Assembly: GCF_000972705.2 (NCBI RefSeq) | Contig: NZ_LATL02000034.1 | Location: 5,711-12,806, forward strand | Direction of reading: 5' to 3' | Origin: Limnoraphis robusta CS-951 | GTDB taxonomy: Bacteria; Cyanobacteriota; Cyanobacteriia; Cyanobacteriales; Microcoleaceae | DNA: 7,096 nucleotides | The notes under the pieces: generated by a model | Told to the model about the DNA's origin: nothing | Database searches by the model: none | The model's input: only the letters and a program-made list of their open reading frames with translations | Part shown: in pieces, positions 5,593 to 7,096 of the stretch | Layout of the letters: every line of letters begins with the position of its first letter | How positions within the stretch are numbered: position 1 is the stretch's first letter | Position numbers and translations under genes: made by a program

Positions 5593-6141
5593 ATGAATAG
5601 TTCGTCCGTTTCTACCACATTAAAGAAGAAAGCATTGAACCTACGTTTGACTGGATGGAGTTGCTTCTGGCTACAACTCGTGGGAGTTTTGGTTTCGGGA
5701 ATTTCTTTGTTATTTGTAATTACAGGTCGTCAGGTTTCCGCACAAACGAATCCAGCAATGGGAGGGGGAATATTTTTTGCAGTCTGTGGAATTTTAGCGG
5801 CCGGAGCGAGTATTGTTTTGTCATTTTGGTATACGCGAGTTGGTCAACGTTTGCGAAAAGCTGACTCCACTAAACCCCCTCCTAAATCCGATTTAATTCG
5901 ACTGATAAATCTCGGATTAATCATCGGTTTAGGGGGAATTTTTGTGACTTTAATCGGTTCCGCTTTAACAGCCGCCGTGTTAGTTGCTAAAACTATTTCC
6001 CAACCTCCAGGAACGACGCTAACCGATGCCAGCGAAGCGGTGCGAGCGCTGGATGTTTTGATTCTCGTTGCTAATTTGAATGGTGTTGCGGCTCACTTTA
6101 TTGGGACTGTGACCTCAATCTGGTTGAAGTATCGAGTCTAA
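5593..6141 (+). CDS. DUF3611 family membrane protein
   Basis: A 182-residue integral membrane protein with four hydrophobic segments near residues 24-45, 58-81, 104-131 and 153-178. It matches the style and length of the cyanobacterial and plastid DUF3611 family, with the family-like features GxRLRKADSTKPPPKSDLIRL between helices two and three and NLNGVAAHFIGTVTSIWL in the last helix. Function is unknown; in this lineage it could reside in the thylakoid or plasma membrane. The ribosome binding site is weak (AAAG just before the ATG), in contrast to the gene upstream. The 158-bp gap after the 5126 gene contains a duplicated TCAGCTTTA (5503-5511 and 5548-5556) but no obvious terminator, so read-through from upstream is possible. 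Confidence 0.85.
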   Translation: MNSSSVSTTLKKKALNLRLTGWSCFWLQLVGVLVSGISLLFVITGRQVSAQTNPAMGGGIFFAVCGILAAGASIVLSFWYTRVGQRLRKADSTKPPPKSDLIRLINLGLIIGLGGIFVTLIGSALTAAVLVAKTISQPPGTTLTDASEAVRALDVLILVANLNGVAAHFIGTVTSIWLKYRV

Positions 6142-6227
6142 GAACTGAGTACGGGGTTAGTCGCCGGATTTGTGATTCATTAATCCTTTGAACAGTAGAA
6201 ATTAAAACTAACCCTATACTGTATACA

Positions 6228-6260
6228 ATTTAGGTTAAATTTAAGTTAAATTTTGGTTAT
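6228..6260 (-). promoter_or_regulatory. Pho box, three tandem 11-bp repeats
   Basis: The plus strand reads ATTTAGGTTAA, ATTTAAGTTAA, ATTTTGGTTAT in exact 11-bp register. On the minus strand these give TTTAACCT, TTTAACTT and a weaker ATAACCAA. The first two fit the cyanobacterial SphR/PhoB site, which is 8-bp YTTAAYYW units separated by 3 bp. A palindrome TGTATACA (6220-6227) abuts the repeats. The site lies 257 bp before pstC, between it and a gene pointing the same way, so pstC is the natural target. Phosphate-starvation induction is the inference. Confidence 0.75.
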
Positions 6261-6516
6261 TGAAACATTAAATTTTTAGGAAAAATCTCTATTTTTATAA
6301 AATTCAGTCTTCAGTTATAAAAAGAAAATAAGTTTTTTTTAATAAATCTATCCCATGAGGGACAGAGAATCAGGTTAGTCTGATTTAACTTTAAGGCATT
6401 CACAGGGATTTAAAGCAGAATCAATCCATATTCTTCGGCACTTGTAATAGAGATTCCGAGCAATTTTGATAGATTTCTTCTCTGTGAAATTGTTCAAGTT
6501 AAATTATTGTTTGAGT
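6261..6516 (+). promoter_or_regulatory. pstC leader region
   Basis: Candidate -10 hexamers downstream of the Pho repeats are TTAAAT (6268-6273) and TATAAA (6296-6301); the second matches better but is 35 bp from the last repeat. The leader contains the short hairpin AATCAG / CTGATT (about 6368-6385). No clear Shine-Dalgarno precedes ATG 6517. Confidence 0.35.
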
Positions 6517-7096
6517 ATGACTTCTAATGCTCAGAGTTCTCAAGCCGATGAAGATAATCGTTCATCGCGGGAACAGATAACCGATCAAACCTTTTTTTGG
6601 CTCAACCGGATTCTAGCATTTAGCGTAGCAGCCGTTTTAATTTGGCTGGCAATTCAAGTTACGCTTGCGGGTGTACCTGCAATTAAAGAATTTGGAGCCA
6701 GCTTTATATATACAAGCGCCTGGAACCCTCCCGAAAGTAACTATGGGATACTCCCCATGATTTATGGAACGATTGTTAGTTCCTTAATTGCCCTGTTAAT
6801 TGCGGTTCCCATTGCCATTGCCAGCGCCCTAGTTTTGAGCGAAAACTTTCTGCCCGTTTCCGTTCGGACTGTGCTGACTTTTCTGGTGGAATTATTAGCC
6901 GCAATACCCAGTGTTGTTTATGGATTATGGGGAATTTATGTCCTGATTCCGTTTTTGCTAATAATTGGTGGATGGCTACACAAATATCTGGGCTGGATTC
7001 CCCTATTTGGTACCGAACCCATTGGGCCTGGAATGTTGCCCGCCGGAGTGATTTTATCCATTATGATTTTGCCGATTATTACGGCTATTTCTCGGG
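6517..7096 (+). CDS. pstC: Phosphate ABC transporter permease PstC, 3'-truncated by window
   Basis: The first 193 residues of an inner-membrane permease of the high-affinity PstSCAB phosphate importer. The N-terminus is hydrophilic (1-30), followed by a membrane segment (about 31-53). The family-typical TSAWNP...YGILPMIYGTIVSS region (66-89) leads into a second hydrophobic segment. The ELLAAIPSVVYGLWG motif (125-139), characteristic of PstC, and the start of the coupling-domain region follow. The frame is open to the window edge. I chose ATG 6517, although a GTG at 6484 is in frame; neither has a strong ribosome binding site. PstA and PstB genes would be expected downstream. The phosphate-binding protein PstS does not precede it here, and the Pho box directly upstream makes pstC look like the first gene of its transcript. 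Confidence 0.95.
   Translation, partial: MTSNAQSSQADEDNRSSREQITDQTFFWLNRILAFSVAAVLIWLAIQVTLAGVPAIKEFGASFIYTSAWNPPESNYGILPMIYGTIVSSLIALLIAVPIAIASALVLSENFLPVSVRTVLTFLVELLAAIPSVVYGLWGIYVLIPFLLIIGGWLHKYLGWIPLFGTEPIGPGMLPAGVILSIMILPIITAISR

Overview
This 7.1 kb window looks like chromosomal DNA of a cyanobacterium, probably a filamentous Oscillatoriales-type organism with moderate to low GC. The evidence is two exact copies of the cyanobacterial HIP1 octamer GCGATCGC (689-696 and 3046-3053), a cyanobacterial/plastid-type DUF3611 membrane protein, an archaeal-type (ApgM) phosphoglycerate mutase, and the long AT-rich intergenic regions. I cannot name a genus.

Layout. Positions 1-682 hold no convincing protein gene. 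They contain a short octamer tandem repeat at the left edge, then a two-hairpin element ending in a strong intrinsic terminator (311-408), then the upstream region of a cytochrome P450 gene (683-2164, +). The P450 converges on a minus-strand pair that is probably one transcription unit: apgM (4441 to 3227) followed after 38 bp by a YihY/BrkB-family membrane protein (3188 to 2316). A 684-bp non-coding interval (4442-5125) follows. It contains a good plus-strand sigma70-type promoter with a perfect palindrome in its spacer, a 13-residue mini-ORF behind a perfect Shine-Dalgarno, and several hairpins. Next come a 102-residue unrecognised protein with an optimal ribosome binding site and GTG start (5126-5434), a four-helix DUF3611 protein (5593-6141), and the 5' two-thirds or so of pstC (6517 to the window end), the phosphate ABC transporter permease. 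Three 11-bp-spaced repeats matching the cyanobacterial Pho box lie upstream of pstC.

Working together. The genes do not form a single pathway. The pstC end is clearly a phosphate-starvation (SphS-SphR regulon) locus. The apgM-brkB pair joins a central-carbon enzyme with an inner-membrane protein of unknown role. The P450 stands alone, with no redox partner or biosynthetic neighbour in view. No transposase, CRISPR array, tRNA or rRNA was seen. The parts most worth following up are the non-coding ones: the element with complementary hairpin loops at 311-404, and the long leader at 4544-5125.
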